Below are positions 26,105-34,975 of a stretch of DNA of 64,000 bases, piece by piece. The position numbers were made by a program, and so were the translations under genes. Under the pieces are notes generated by a model, which worked only from the letters and a program-made list of their open reading frames with translations, was not told the DNA's origin and made no database searches. Within the stretch, counting starts at the first letter, position 1, and every line of letters begins with the position of its first letter. This stretch comes from Bradyrhizobium diazoefficiens (GTDB lineage Bacteria > Pseudomonadota > Alphaproteobacteria > Rhizobiales > Xanthobacteraceae), in contig NZ_CP067100.1 in NCBI RefSeq assembly GCF_016616235.1, positions 1,981,001 through 2,045,000 on the forward strand, in the 5' to 3' direction.

Positions 26105-27150
26105 CCTCCACCGCTCTCGCCGCAACCCTGTTCGGTCCCGAAGACCTGCGCATGATCGAGCACCCGCTCGACAAGCTCGCCGACGGCATGGTGCGCGTCC
26201 GCTTCGGTGCCGGCGGCATCTGCGGCTCCGACATGCACTATTTCCGCCATGCCCGGACCGGCGATTTCGTGGTAAAGTCGCGGCTGGTGCTCGGGCATGA
26301 GATCTCCGGCGAGATCGTGGAGATCGCAGGCTCGGCTCCATACCTGAAAGTGGGCGACCGCGTCGCCGTCAATCCGTCGCGCTGGTGCGGTCATTGCGTT
26401 GCCTGCCGCGAGGGCCGGCCAAACCTCTGCGAGAACATCTACTTCATGGGCTCGGCGTCGAAGACGCCGCACATGCAGGGCGGCTTCGCCAATTATTTCG
26501 ACGCGATCCCGGCGCAGTGCGTCAAAATTCCGGATCACGTCTCCTATCAGGCCGCAGCGCTCGCCGAGCCGCTCGCGGTCTGCCTGCACGCGGTGGCGCG
26601 CGCCGGCAATATCGATGGCAAGCGCGGCATCATCTTCGGTGCCGGCCCGATCGGGCTTCTGACCATGCTCGCTGCGCGTCGCGCCGGCATGGCCGACATC
26701 ACGGTGGCGGATATCGCGCCGGCGCCGCTGGCCTTCGCGACCCGGCTCGGCGCCTCCCATGTCGAGAACGTCTCGGGTGGTGAGGAGGGGCTGAAGGCGC
26801 AGGCTGCTGCGCGTCCCTACGACGTCGCCTTCGAGGTCTCCGGCACGGCCGCGGGCCTTGCCAGCGCGATCGCGATCATCAGGCGTGGCGGCGTGGTGGT
26901 GCAGATCGGCAATCTGCCGGGCGGCCAGATTCCGACGCCGTCGAACGCGGTGATGGCCAAGGAGATCGACCTGCGCGGCTCGTTCCGCTTCGGCTTCGAG
27001 TTCATGACCGCGGTGGAACTGATCGGCTCAGGCAGCGTCGACGTGCTGTCGCTGGTCACGGCCGAGCGGCCGCTATCGGCCGCGCCCGATGCGCTGCGGC
27101 TGGCGCTCGACCGCTCGCAGAGCGTCAAGGTCGTGCTGACCGCGAACTGA
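26101..27150 (+). CDS. Zinc alcohol dehydrogenase, probable L-gulonate/L-idonate 5-dehydrogenase
   Basis: The 349-residue medium-chain dehydrogenase has the catalytic zinc Cys in GICGSDMHYF and GHE in VLGHEISGEIVE. Four structural-zinc Cys lie in SRWCGHCVACREGRPNLC. The cofactor motif is IIFGAGPIGLLTML. It belongs to the IdnD/RspB-like group. Placed between a TRAP transporter and uxuA, with uxuB nearby, it most probably oxidises L-gulonate to D-fructuronate (the known LgoD/RspB-type role) or L-idonate to 5-ketogluconate. Motifs establish the family; the substrate is inferred from context. Confidence 0.85.
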   Translation: MTSTALAATLFGPEDLRMIEHPLDKLADGMVRVRFGAGGICGSDMHYFRHARTGDFVVKSRLVLGHEISGEIVEIAGSAPYLKVGDRVAVNPSRWCGHCVACREGRPNLCENIYFMGSASKTPHMQGGFANYFDAIPAQCVKIPDHVSYQAAALAEPLAVCLHAVARAGNIDGKRGIIFGAGPIGLLTMLAARRAGMADITVADIAPAPLAFATRLGASHVENVSGGEEGLKAQAAARPYDVAFEVSGTAAGLASAIAIIRRGGVVVQIGNLPGGQIPTPSNAVMAKEIDLRGSFRFGFEFMTAVELIGSGSVDVLSLVTAERPLSAAPDALRLALDRSQSVKVVLTAN

Positions 27151-27164
27151 TCGGGAGAATTTTG

Positions 27165-28355
27165 ATGATGCTGGAGGGATGGCGCTGGTACGGGCCGGAT
27201 GATCCGGTCTCGCTCGATGACGTCAGGCAGGCCGGGGCGACGGATATCGTCTCGGCGCTGCATCAGGTGCCGATCGGGGAACCCTGGACGCGCAAGGCGG
27301 TTGAGGCGCGCAAGAATTTCATCGAGAACGGCCAGCCCGGCCGCTCGCAGCTGACCTGGTCGGTGGTGGAATCGATTCCGATCCCTGACGATGTCAAACG
27401 GCTCGGCGCCAAGGCGACAAAGTCGATCGACGCCTGGATCGCGAGCCTGGAGGCGGTGGCCGCCTCAGGCATCAAGATCATCTGCTACAATTTCATGCCC
27501 GTGGTCGACTGGTGCCGCACCGATCTGGAGTGGGAGCTGCCGAATGGCGCCCGAGCCATGCGCTTCGACCAGGACCGCTTTGCCGCGTTCGAGCTGCACA
27601 TCCTCAAGCGTCCCGCCGCAATGCAGGAGTATTCGCCCGAGCAGCAAGCGCGCGCGAAGAAGCTGTTTGAGCAGATGAGCCAGGCGGATATCGATTACCT
27701 CGTCATGGTGATCGCCAGCGCGCTGCCGGGCTCGACCACCGAGCCGATGACGATCCCGCAATTCCGCGATCGGCTGGAGACCTATCGCGACATCACGCCA
27801 GAGATCCTGCGGCAGCACCTCACGGAATTCCTTGCGCGCGTGACGCCGGTCGCCGAACAGCTCGGCGTGTCGCTGACGCTGCACCCGGACGATCCGCCGC
27901 GCCCGCTGTTCGGGCTGCCGCGCATCGCCTCGTCCGCCGACGACTATCAGGCACTGTTCGACGCCGTGCCGTCCAAGGCCAACGGCATCTGCCTCTGCAC
28001 GGGCTCGCTCGGCGTGCGCGCCGAGAATGATCTTCCCGCGATGGCCGAGCGCTTCGGCCCCCGCATCGCCTTTGCGCATCTGCGCGCGACCAAGCGCGAG
28101 GCCGACGTCCTGTCGTTCTACGAATCCGATCATCTCGACGGCGATGTCGACATGGTGGCGGTCCTGAAGGCGCTGCTGAAGGAGAACGCGCGGCGTTCGC
28201 CTGACAAGCGCATCGTGTTCCGTCCCGATCACGGCCACCGCATGCTCGACGATCTCGCTGCCACCAAGCGCACCAATCCCGGTTACACCGCGATCGGCCG
28301 CCTCCGCGGCCTCGCCGAGCTGCGCGGCGCGATCCGCGCGATCGAGCATCGCTAG
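27165..28355 (+). CDS. uxuA: D-mannonate dehydratase
   Basis: The 396-residue protein begins with MLEGWRWYGPDDPVSLDDVR and ITSALHQVPIGE-like DIVSALHQVPIGEPW, as in UxuA. Other matches are KIICYNFMPVVDWCRTDLEW, LHPDDPPRPLFGLPRI, CLCTGSLGVRAENDLPAMAE and FRPDHGHRMLDDL. The His, Cys and Asp residues of the metal site are present. It dehydrates D-mannonate to 2-keto-3-deoxy-D-gluconate. An ATG pair (27165, 27168) starts it. KDG kinase and aldolase are not in this window. Confidence 0.95.
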   Translation: MMLEGWRWYGPDDPVSLDDVRQAGATDIVSALHQVPIGEPWTRKAVEARKNFIENGQPGRSQLTWSVVESIPIPDDVKRLGAKATKSIDAWIASLEAVAASGIKIICYNFMPVVDWCRTDLEWELPNGARAMRFDQDRFAAFELHILKRPAAMQEYSPEQQARAKKLFEQMSQADIDYLVMVIASALPGSTTEPMTIPQFRDRLETYRDITPEILRQHLTEFLARVTPVAEQLGVSLTLHPDDPPRPLFGLPRIASSADDYQALFDAVPSKANGICLCTGSLGVRAENDLPAMAERFGPRIAFAHLRATKREADVLSFYESDHLDGDVDMVAVLKALLKENARRSPDKRIVFRPDHGHRMLDDLAATKRTNPGYTAIGRLRGLAELRGAIRAIEHR

Positions 28356-28416
28356 AGGGCGAAGCTCTATCCGCTCGCAATGACGAGTTTGTGGCACGCG
28401 TGTCCCGCATTCTCGG

Positions 28417-28519
28417 TGTCATCGCCCGCGGAGGCGGGCGATCCAGTATTCCAGAGACGGCAGTGATTCCATGTAGGCCGCGGCGTACTGGATTCCCCGC
28501 CTTCGCGGAGAATGACAGC
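28417..28519. repeat. Dispersed palindromic repeat, family R1, copy a
   Basis: The roughly 103-base element starts GGTGTCATCGCC and ends CCCCGCCTTCGCGGAGAATGAC. It is closely related over its full length to 43279-43381, sharing GGCCGCGGCGTACTGGATTC and the GCGATCCAGTA core. The two ends are partly complementary (GTCATCGCCCGC... against ...CGCGGAGAATGAC), so it can fold as one structure. It lies between the uxuA and tetR ends, a typical place for such Bradyrhizobium repeats. Confidence 0.8.
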
Positions 28520-28529
28520 GAGTGTGTGG

Positions 28530-29165
28530 TTAAGCCTTCGCCAGCCACGCCAAGATCATCTCCACGATCTGCCTGCGGCTCTTCGCCAGCACCCCGGGCT
28601 CGCTGAGATCGCGGTCGAACAGCGCACCGAAGGTGTGGCGGTTGGCGACGCGGAAGAAGCAGTAGGAGGAAATCGCGAGGTGCAGGTCGATGGCGTCGAC
28701 GTCGTCGCGGAAGACGCCTTCGCTGCGGCCGCGCGCGAGGATGCCGTCGAGCGTCGCGATCACGCTGGCGTTGAGCTGGCGCAGCTGAAGATTCTGCTTC
28801 AGGTGCTTGCCATGGTGGATGTTCTCGATGCTGACGAGGCGGATGAAGTTCGGGTTGCGCTCGTCATGGTCGAAAGTGGATTCAATCAGCCGGCGCAAGC
28901 CCTCCCGGGCGTCGCAGCTTTCGATATCGAGCTGGTCCTCCAGCGCGCGGATGCTGCGATAGGCCTCCTCCAGCACCGCGAGGTAGAGCTGCTCCTTGCC
29001 CCCGAAATAGTAATAGATCATCCGCTTCGACGTGCGCGTCCGCGCCGCGATGGCATCGACGCGGGCGCCGGAATAGCCTTCCGAGGCAAATTCGGCCATC
29101 GCCACTTCGAGGATGTCGCGCTTGGTGCGGTCGGGATCGTTGGTGCGTTTCAATGGGGGCGGCAT
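28530..29165 (-). CDS. TetR-family transcriptional regulator
   Basis: The 211-residue protein starts at MPPPLKRTNDPDRTKRDILE. The N-terminal helix-turn-helix is clear (AMAEFASEGYSGARVDAIAA, TSKRMIYYYFGGKEQLYLAV). The C-terminal ligand domain is helical. It is transcribed in the same direction as the following binding-protein gene (29239-30075), which lies upstream of it. A TGAACGTTCA palindrome in the divergent promoter region at 30114 is a candidate operator. Confidence 0.88.
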   Translation of the reverse strand: MPPPLKRTNDPDRTKRDILEVAMAEFASEGYSGARVDAIAARTRTSKRMIYYYFGGKEQLYLAVLEEAYRSIRALEDQLDIESCDAREGLRRLIESTFDHDERNPNFIRLVSIENIHHGKHLKQNLQLRQLNASVIATLDGILARGRSEGVFRDDVDAIDLHLAISSYCFFRVANRHTFGALFDRDLSEPGVLAKSRRQIVEMILAWLAKA

Positions 29166-29238
29166 GCGCTCGGGCGTCGCTGTTTCTCCCGCCAGTTTCC
29201 ATGGAAACCGGCGTTGCGGCAACCCGAACGGCAGAGAG

Positions 29239-30075
29239 TCAGAACTGCACTTCGCCGGGGATGTCGTCCGCGGCGAGGCCGACGGCCTCAAAACCCTTCA
29301 GCATCCATTCGCGGGTCTGGCCCAGCGAGCGGTTGTAGTCGGCCCAGGCGCTGAGGAAGTCCTTGTAGCGCCGGTCGGCTTCGGCGCGGATGCCCATGTT
29401 GGTCGGCAGCGTCAAGAGCGGCCGCGGCACCGCGAGCTCGCCGAGCGTCGGATTCTTCTTCAGGGTCGCGACCGAGAGCACCGCCAGCGAGATGTTGCAG
29501 TCCGCCCGGCCGGTTGACACGGCGAGGATCGCCTCGTTGCGCTCCTTGAAACCGAGGATGTTCGCCTTCGGGCAATAGCGCCGCGCGATGGTCTCGTGGG
29601 TCGAGCCGATATCGACGGCGATCTTGACCTCGGGCTTGTTGATCTCGGACCAGGTCTGCGGCTTGGCAAAGCCCTTCTTGGTGATGACGGTGAAGGAGTG
29701 CACCAGGATCGGCGTCGAGAAGTCGATGACCAGCGAGCGCTCCGGCGTCGGATTCACCGCAAAGGCGAGGTCGATCTTGTCGGCCTGCAGATCCAGGATC
29801 TGGTTGCCCCAGGTCGATTCCAGCGTCTCGACCTTGGCGCCTAACTTGCTGGCGATGTCGTTCGCCATGTCGATGCAGGCGCCCGACCATTGGTTGGTGC
29901 TGAGGTCCTTGTGGAAATAGGGCTCCTGGCCGGCGATCACGGCGATCCGCAGCACGCCGCTCTTCTTGATCCGCTCGAGCGTCGAGCCGGGCGCGGTGTC
30001 CGCCCTGGCCGATCCGGTTGCCGCGATCGCGGCACCGGCGAGGGCGACGGTGGTGAGTGCGTCCCTGCGATTCAT
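29239..30075 (-). CDS. Orphan ABC-type periplasmic amino-acid-binding protein
   Basis: The 278-residue protein starts at MNRRDALTTVALAGAAIAAT, a signal peptide with an RR pair. The family-3 (PBPb) binding domain shows GVLRIAVIAGQEPYFHKDLS, GACIDMANDIASKLGAKVET and LDLQADKIDLAFAVNPTPER. There are no permease or ATPase genes next to it, so it must use a distant permease or act in sensing. It is divergent from the hydroxyacid dehydrogenase gene and shares that promoter region. Confidence 0.88.
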   Translation of the reverse strand: MNRRDALTTVALAGAAIAATGSARADTAPGSTLERIKKSGVLRIAVIAGQEPYFHKDLSTNQWSGACIDMANDIASKLGAKVETLESTWGNQILDLQADKIDLAFAVNPTPERSLVIDFSTPILVHSFTVITKKGFAKPQTWSEINKPEVKIAVDIGSTHETIARRYCPKANILGFKERNEAILAVSTGRADCNISLAVLSVATLKKNPTLGELAVPRPLLTLPTNMGIRAEADRRYKDFLSAWADYNRSLGQTREWMLKGFEAVGLAADDIPGEVQF

Positions 30076-30113
30076 GGCAGTCTCCTGGCAATCTCCTGGT
30101 CAGTCGCTTCTGC

Positions 30114-30174
30114 TGAACGTTCAACCCGGCGTCTGGACTATTTCTGTATTCAGCTTAAAATGCAATACGGTATT
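30114..30174. promoter_or_regulatory. Two palindromic sites in the divergent promoter
   Basis: TGAACGTTCA (30114-30123) is a perfect 10-base palindrome of the kind bound by TetR proteins; a TetR gene is two genes away. AATAC-G-GTATT (30164-30174) is a perfect 5-1-5 inverted repeat that could suit the GntR regulator encoded at 34976. Both lie between the binding-protein gene and the hydroxyacid dehydrogenase gene. Regulator assignment is an inference. Confidence 0.5.
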
Positions 30175-30200
30175 TTGAATTGAACGGGATAGCCAAACAC

Positions 30201-31118
30201 GTGCGTGCTCTCTTCGTCGACGCCAACGACACTCTTGCCGCGGTGACCGAAAGACTGCTGCGCGCGGACAATCTGCCGGTCGCCATCAACCGCAATCCCG
30301 CGATCTCGCCCGACGACCTGCCGCGCCTGCTCGACGGCATCGAGATCATGATCGTCGATCATACCGCAGTGCCGACGCCGATTGCCGCAAAATGTGTCGG
30401 CTTGAAGCACGTCGTCTTCCTCGGCACCGGCGCGCGCAGCTACATGAATCCGGAAGAGCTTAGTCGGCACGGCATCTCGGTTCACACCATCAAGGGCTAT
30501 GGCGACACCGCGGTTGCCGAATGCGCGATCGCCCTGATGTGGGTCGCGGCGAAAAATTTCGGCGAGATGGACCGCGGCATGCGCGAAGGCAACTGGCTGC
30601 GCCGCGACGCGGTGCAGCTCACGGGTAAGACGCTCGGCCTGATCGGCTTCGGCGGCATCGCCGCGGAAGCCGCGCGGATGGCGGCGGGCTGCGGCATGAA
30701 GGTGATCGCCTGGAACAGGTCGCCGAAGACTCATCCGGGCGTCGAATTCGTGCCGCTGCAGAAGCTGCTTGCCGAGAGCCATGTCGTCTCGCTGCATCTC
30801 TTGCTCAATGACGAGACCAAGGGGTTTTTGTCGCGCGATCGCATCGCGATGATGCGCCAAGGCAGCATCCTGATCAACACCGCGCGCGGCGCGATCGTCG
30901 ACGAGGACGCGATGCTGGATGGCTTGCGCTCCGGCCACATCGCCCATGCCGGCCTCGACGTCTTCACAATCGAGCCGCTGCCGCCGGGCCATCCGCTGAC
31001 GAAGCTGCCGAACGTGACGCTGTCGGCGCATTCGGCGTTCCGCACCCCCGAGGCGAGCGACAATCTGATCGGCGCGGCGCTGGATCACTGCCGCCGCATC
31101 ATCGCAGGCGGCCGCTAG
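30201..31118 (+). CDS. D-isomer-specific 2-hydroxyacid dehydrogenase
   Basis: The protein has 305 residues from a GTG at 30201 (VRALFVDANDTL, the normal N-terminus of the family); a TTG at 30180 is an alternative. It has the NAD-binding motif TLGLIGFGGIAAEAAR, the Arg-containing NTARGAIVDEDAML segment, the FTIEPLPPGHPL region with the catalytic Glu, and the His in LSAHSAFRTPEA. It interconverts a 2-oxo acid and a D-2-hydroxy acid. It opens a run of catabolic genes on the + strand. Confidence 0.88.
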   Translation: MRALFVDANDTLAAVTERLLRADNLPVAINRNPAISPDDLPRLLDGIEIMIVDHTAVPTPIAAKCVGLKHVVFLGTGARSYMNPEELSRHGISVHTIKGYGDTAVAECAIALMWVAAKNFGEMDRGMREGNWLRRDAVQLTGKTLGLIGFGGIAAEAARMAAGCGMKVIAWNRSPKTHPGVEFVPLQKLLAESHVVSLHLLLNDETKGFLSRDRIAMMRQGSILINTARGAIVDEDAMLDGLRSGHIAHAGLDVFTIEPLPPGHPLTKLPNVTLSAHSAFRTPEASDNLIGAALDHCRRIIAGGR

Positions 31119-31274
31119 TGCAATCATCGAAACCGGGCATGATGCCTGTGCAGGATCGAAGAGAGCTTTCGATCTTGCGCGCTCAGCCCGCCTGTCCTAC
31201 GCACCTCCGAACGAGATTTGCGCAAGATTTGCGTAAGGCGCCGCACGCACCGCCAGAGCCAGCAGGGAGCCGTC

Positions 31275-32936
31275 ATGACCATTCCCAACACCCGCACCGG
31301 AGGCCAGATCCTGATCGATCAGCTCGTCGCGCAAGGCGTCGAGCGCGTCACCTGCGTGCCGGGCGAGAGCTATCTGGCCGCGCTCGATGCGCTGCATGAC
31401 AGCCCGATCGACGTGGTGATCTGCCGCGCCGAAGGCGGCGCTGCGATGATGGCGGAAGCCTATGGCAAGCTGACGGGACGGCCGGGAATCTGTTTCGTCA
31501 CCCGCGGCCCCGGCGCGACCAATGCCAGCCACGGCGTCCACATCGCCATGCAGGATTCGACGCCGATGATCCTGTTCGTCGGCCAGGTCGACACCGGCAT
31601 GCGCGAGCGCGAGGCGTTCCAGGAGCTCGACTACAAGGCGGTGTTCGGCTCCATGGCGAAATGGGCGGTCGAGATCGATCGCCCCGACCGCATTCCGGAA
31701 TTGGTCGCGCGCGCCTTCCGCGTCGCGATGCAGGGCCGCCCCGGCCCCGTCGTGATCGCGCTGCCGGAGAACATGCTGACGGAGACCGCGGCCGTCGCAG
31801 ACGCCATGCGGATCGAGCCGGCGGTGAGCTGGCCGGCGCCATCGGACATCGAGCGCGTCGGTGCGATGCTCGCAAGCGCCAAGGCGCCGCTGGTCGTCCT
31901 CGGCGGCTCGCGCTGGACCGATGAAGCGACCAAAAGCATCGCGCGCTTTGCCGAGCGGTTCGACCTGCCGGTCGCGACCTCGTTCCGCCGGGCCTCGCTG
32001 ATCGACGCCGATCATTCGCATTATGCCGGCGATCTCGGCATCGGGCCGAGTCCGGGCCTGAAGGCGCGCATCGAGGGCGCGGATGTCATTCTCCTGATCG
32101 GCGGCCGCATGTCGGAGATGCCGTCCTCGTCCTACACGCTGCTCGCGATCCCGACACCAAAGCAGAAGCTGATCCATGTGCATCCGGGCTCGGAAGAGCT
32201 CGGCCGCGTCTACCAGCCGGCGTTGGCGATCCAGGCGGCGCCCGCCGCGTTCGCTGCCGCCGTCGAGACGTTGAAGCCTTCAGGCGCGGTTGCCTGGAAG
32301 GGCGAGGCGGCGAAAGCGCATGCCGATTACCTCGCCTGGACCGACAAGGCGCGCGAGCTGCCGGGCACATTCCAGTACGGCCAGGTGATGACCTGGTTGC
32401 GCGACCGCCTGCCGAAGGACGCGATCGTCTGCAACGGTGCCGGCAATTACGCCGGCTGGATCCATCGCCACCACCGCTTCCACAGCTTTGCCGCCCAGCT
32501 CGCGCCGACCTCGGGCTCGATGGGCTATGGCGTGCCGGCGGGCGTGCTGGCGAAACGGCAATATCCGGGTCGAATCGTCGTCGCCTTTGCCGGCGACGGC
32601 TGCTTCCTGATGAACGGCCAGGAGTTCGCGACCGCCGTGCAATACGAGGCGCCGCTGATCGTCATCATCGTCGACAACTCGCAATACGGCACCATCCGCA
32701 TGCACCAGGAGCGCGATTATCCCGGCCGCGTCGTCGGCACCCAGCTCAAGAACCCGGATTTTGCGATGTACGCGAACGCGTTCGGCGGCCATGGCGAGCG
32801 GGTCGAGCGCACCGAAGAGTTCGCGCCGGCGTTCGAGCGCGCGCTGGCCTCCGGCAAGCCGTCGATCCTCCACTGCATCATCGATCCGCGCGCGATCTCG
32901 GTCGGCAAGGATTTTGTCCCCGCGGTGAAAGCTTAA
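31275..32936 (+). CDS. Thiamine-diphosphate enzyme, acetolactate-synthase-like
   Basis: The 553-residue protein has the three domains of the POX/AHAS family. The N-terminal Pyr domain carries the catalytic Glu in VPGESYLAAL and the EGGAAMMAEAYGKLTGRPGI region. A central domain follows. The C-terminal PP domain has AFAGDGCFLMNGQEFATAVQ, closing with VIIVDNSQYG. Family members act on 2-oxo acids (decarboxylation or carboligation). It differs from biosynthetic IlvB in context, because no ilvH or ilvC is nearby. It ends four bases before the dadA-like gene, so they form an operon. Substrate is unknown. Confidence 0.88.
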   Translation: MTIPNTRTGGQILIDQLVAQGVERVTCVPGESYLAALDALHDSPIDVVICRAEGGAAMMAEAYGKLTGRPGICFVTRGPGATNASHGVHIAMQDSTPMILFVGQVDTGMREREAFQELDYKAVFGSMAKWAVEIDRPDRIPELVARAFRVAMQGRPGPVVIALPENMLTETAAVADAMRIEPAVSWPAPSDIERVGAMLASAKAPLVVLGGSRWTDEATKSIARFAERFDLPVATSFRRASLIDADHSHYAGDLGIGPSPGLKARIEGADVILLIGGRMSEMPSSSYTLLAIPTPKQKLIHVHPGSEELGRVYQPALAIQAAPAAFAAAVETLKPSGAVAWKGEAAKAHADYLAWTDKARELPGTFQYGQVMTWLRDRLPKDAIVCNGAGNYAGWIHRHHRFHSFAAQLAPTSGSMGYGVPAGVLAKRQYPGRIVVAFAGDGCFLMNGQEFATAVQYEAPLIVIIVDNSQYGTIRMHQERDYPGRVVGTQLKNPDFAMYANAFGGHGERVERTEEFAPAFERALASGKPSILHCIIDPRAISVGKDFVPAVKA

Positions 32937-32939
32937 ACA

Positions 32940-34205
32940 ATGTCAGCCGGCCGCCACGTCGCAATCATCGGCGCCGGCGCGGTCGGCGTGATCAGCGCCA
33001 TCGAGGCGCTGCGCGAGGGCCATCGCGTCACGCTGATCGATCCGGGCGAGCCCGGCGGCGAACAGGCGGCGAGCTACGGCAATGCCGGCTGGCTCTCGTC
33101 GCATTCGGTGATCCCGCCGGCCGAGCCGGGTGTCTGGAAGAAGGTGCCGGGTTATCTGATGGATCCCCTCGGCCCGCTCGCGATCCGCTGGTCGTATTTG
33201 CCGAAGGCGCTGCCCTGGCTGATCAAATATCTGCTGTCGGGCTGGACCGAGGCGAGGGTCGAGAAGACCGCCTTCGCGCTGCGTGATCTCCTGAAGGACG
33301 CACCGCTGCTGCACCGGAAGCTCGCGGAAGAAGCCGGCGTGCCCGAATTGATCGAGCGCAACGGCGTGATGCACGTCTTCCCCTCGCGCGGCAATTTCGA
33401 CAACGATCTCGGCTGGCGCCTGCGCAAGAAGGTCGGCGTCGAATGGCTGGAGCTCAATGCCGACGAGATGCGTCAGCGCGAGCCGGACCTGCACCCGCGC
33501 TACACCTTTGGCGTGGTGGTGGAGGAGGCCGGACGCTGCCGCGATCCCGGCGCTTATGTCGCCGCGCTCGCCAATCATGCGCTGGCGAGCGGCGCAAAGC
33601 TTGTGCGCGCCAGGGCGACGGGTCTCAAGCTCGACGGCGACAAGCTCGTCGCCGTCATCACCGAGACCGGCGAGATTGCCTGCGATGCAGCGGTGGTCGC
33701 CGCCGGCGCCCGCTCGAAGCAGCTCACCGCTTCGGTCGGCGATCCCCTGCCGCTCGAGACCGAGCGCGGCTATCACGTCATGATCGAGAATCCGGAAGCG
33801 GGCCCGCGCAGCTCGATGATGGCTTCAGATGCCAAGATGGTGGTAAACTGGACCAACAAGGGCCTGCGCGCCGCCGGCACCGTCGAGATCGCGGGCCTTG
33901 AGGCCGCGCCGAACTGGAAGCGTGCCGAGATCCTGCGTGACAATCTCCTCGGCATGTTCCCGAAGCTGCCAAAGGATATTCCGGCCTCGCGCATCAAGAC
34001 CTGGTTCGGCCATCGGCCGAGCATGCCAGATGGACGTCCGTGTATCGGCCACGCGCGCGCCTCGCGCGACATCGTCTATGCCTTCGGTCATGGCCATGTC
34101 GGCCTGGTCGGCTCGGCCCGCACCGGCCGTCTCGTCGCCCAGCTCCTGAGCGGCAAGCCGCCGGAAATTCCGCTGGCGCCGTTTTCGCCCACGCGCTTCC
34201 TCTGA
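32940..34205 (+). CDS. FAD-dependent D-amino acid dehydrogenase-like oxidoreductase (DadA type)
   Basis: The 421-residue protein has the dinucleotide motif HVAIIGAGAVGVISAIEALR at the N-terminus and DAO-family features (GGEQAASYGNAGWLSSHSVI, then VVEEAGRCRDPGAYVAALAN). The C-terminal FAD-contacting segment is WFGHRPSMPDGRPCIGHA followed by GHGHVGLVGSARTGRLVAQL. DadA oxidises D-amino acids to 2-oxo acids and passes electrons to the chain. Between a TPP enzyme and a racemase-like gene it may supply the 2-oxo acid for the downstream decarboxylase. Confidence 0.9.
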   Translation: MSAGRHVAIIGAGAVGVISAIEALREGHRVTLIDPGEPGGEQAASYGNAGWLSSHSVIPPAEPGVWKKVPGYLMDPLGPLAIRWSYLPKALPWLIKYLLSGWTEARVEKTAFALRDLLKDAPLLHRKLAEEAGVPELIERNGVMHVFPSRGNFDNDLGWRLRKKVGVEWLELNADEMRQREPDLHPRYTFGVVVEEAGRCRDPGAYVAALANHALASGAKLVRARATGLKLDGDKLVAVITETGEIACDAAVVAAGARSKQLTASVGDPLPLETERGYHVMIENPEAGPRSSMMASDAKMVVNWTNKGLRAAGTVEIAGLEAAPNWKRAEILRDNLLGMFPKLPKDIPASRIKTWFGHRPSMPDGRPCIGHARASRDIVYAFGHGHVGLVGSARTGRLVAQLLSGKPPEIPLAPFSPTRFL

Positions 34206-34214
34206 GGTCGCATC

Positions 34215-34958
34215 ATGACCACTCCAGCCAATGCATCCTCTCGCATCGCCAGTGGCGGCAAGGCGATCTACGGCGCGCCGCTCGGCATTTTGATGCTGGA
34301 GGCGCGCTTCCCCCGCATTCCCGGCGATATGGGCAACGGCACGACCTGGCCATTCCCCGTGCTCTATCGCGTGGTGAGCGGGGCCTCGCCGGAGAAGGTG
34401 GTGCTGAAGGGTGCCGCCGGCCTGCTGCCGGATTTCATCGAGGCGGCGAAGGATCTGGTGCGGCTCGGGGCCGAAGCCATCACCACCAATTGCGGCTTCC
34501 TCTCGCTGTTCCAGAAGGAGATCGCGGCGGCCGTCGGCGTGCCGGTCGCGACCTCGTCGCTGATGCAGGTGCCGTGGGTGCAGGCGACCCTGCCGCCAGG
34601 CAAGCGCGTCGGCCTCGTCACCGTGTCGGGCTCGACCCTGACGCCAGCCCATCTCGAAGGCGCCGGCGTGCCGCTCGATACGCCGCTGGTCGGCACCGAG
34701 CACGGCAAGGAGTTTTTCCGCGTCCTGATCAAGGCCGAGAAGGACGACATGGACATTGCCCAGGCCGAGCGCGACGTGGTCGAGGCGGGCAAGGAGCTCG
34801 TCGCCAAAAACCCCGATGTCGGCGCCATCGTGCTCGAATGCACCAATATGCCACCCTATGCGGCCGCTCTGCAGGCCGAGGTCGGGCGGCCTGTTTATGA
34901 TATCTATTCGATGATCACATGGTTTCATGCCGGACTGCGCCCGCGTCGGTTTGGCTAG
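34215..34958 (+). CDS. Aspartate/glutamate racemase-like protein
   Basis: The 247-residue protein has two Cys in the positions of the two-base racemase mechanism: AITTNCGFLSLFQKEI and AIVLECTNMPPYAAAL. The core is of the Asp/Glu/hydantoin racemase fold (RVGLVTVSGSTLTPAHLEGA). With the DadA-like enzyme it could turn an L-amino acid into the D-form that is then oxidised. Some proteins of this fold are decarboxylases or isomerases instead, so the reaction is not certain. Confidence 0.8.
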   Translation: MTTPANASSRIASGGKAIYGAPLGILMLEARFPRIPGDMGNGTTWPFPVLYRVVSGASPEKVVLKGAAGLLPDFIEAAKDLVRLGAEAITTNCGFLSLFQKEIAAAVGVPVATSSLMQVPWVQATLPPGKRVGLVTVSGSTLTPAHLEGAGVPLDTPLVGTEHGKEFFRVLIKAEKDDMDIAQAERDVVEAGKELVAKNPDVGAIVLECTNMPPYAAALQAEVGRPVYDIYSMITWFHAGLRPRRFG

Positions 34959-34975
34959 AGGTCAAGAAGCTGCCC

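Noticed and set aside
24545..26341. 598-codon open frame on the - strand
   Set aside because: It lies antisense to dctM and its neighbours. The His/Arg/Asp-rich composition is typical of a shadow frame.
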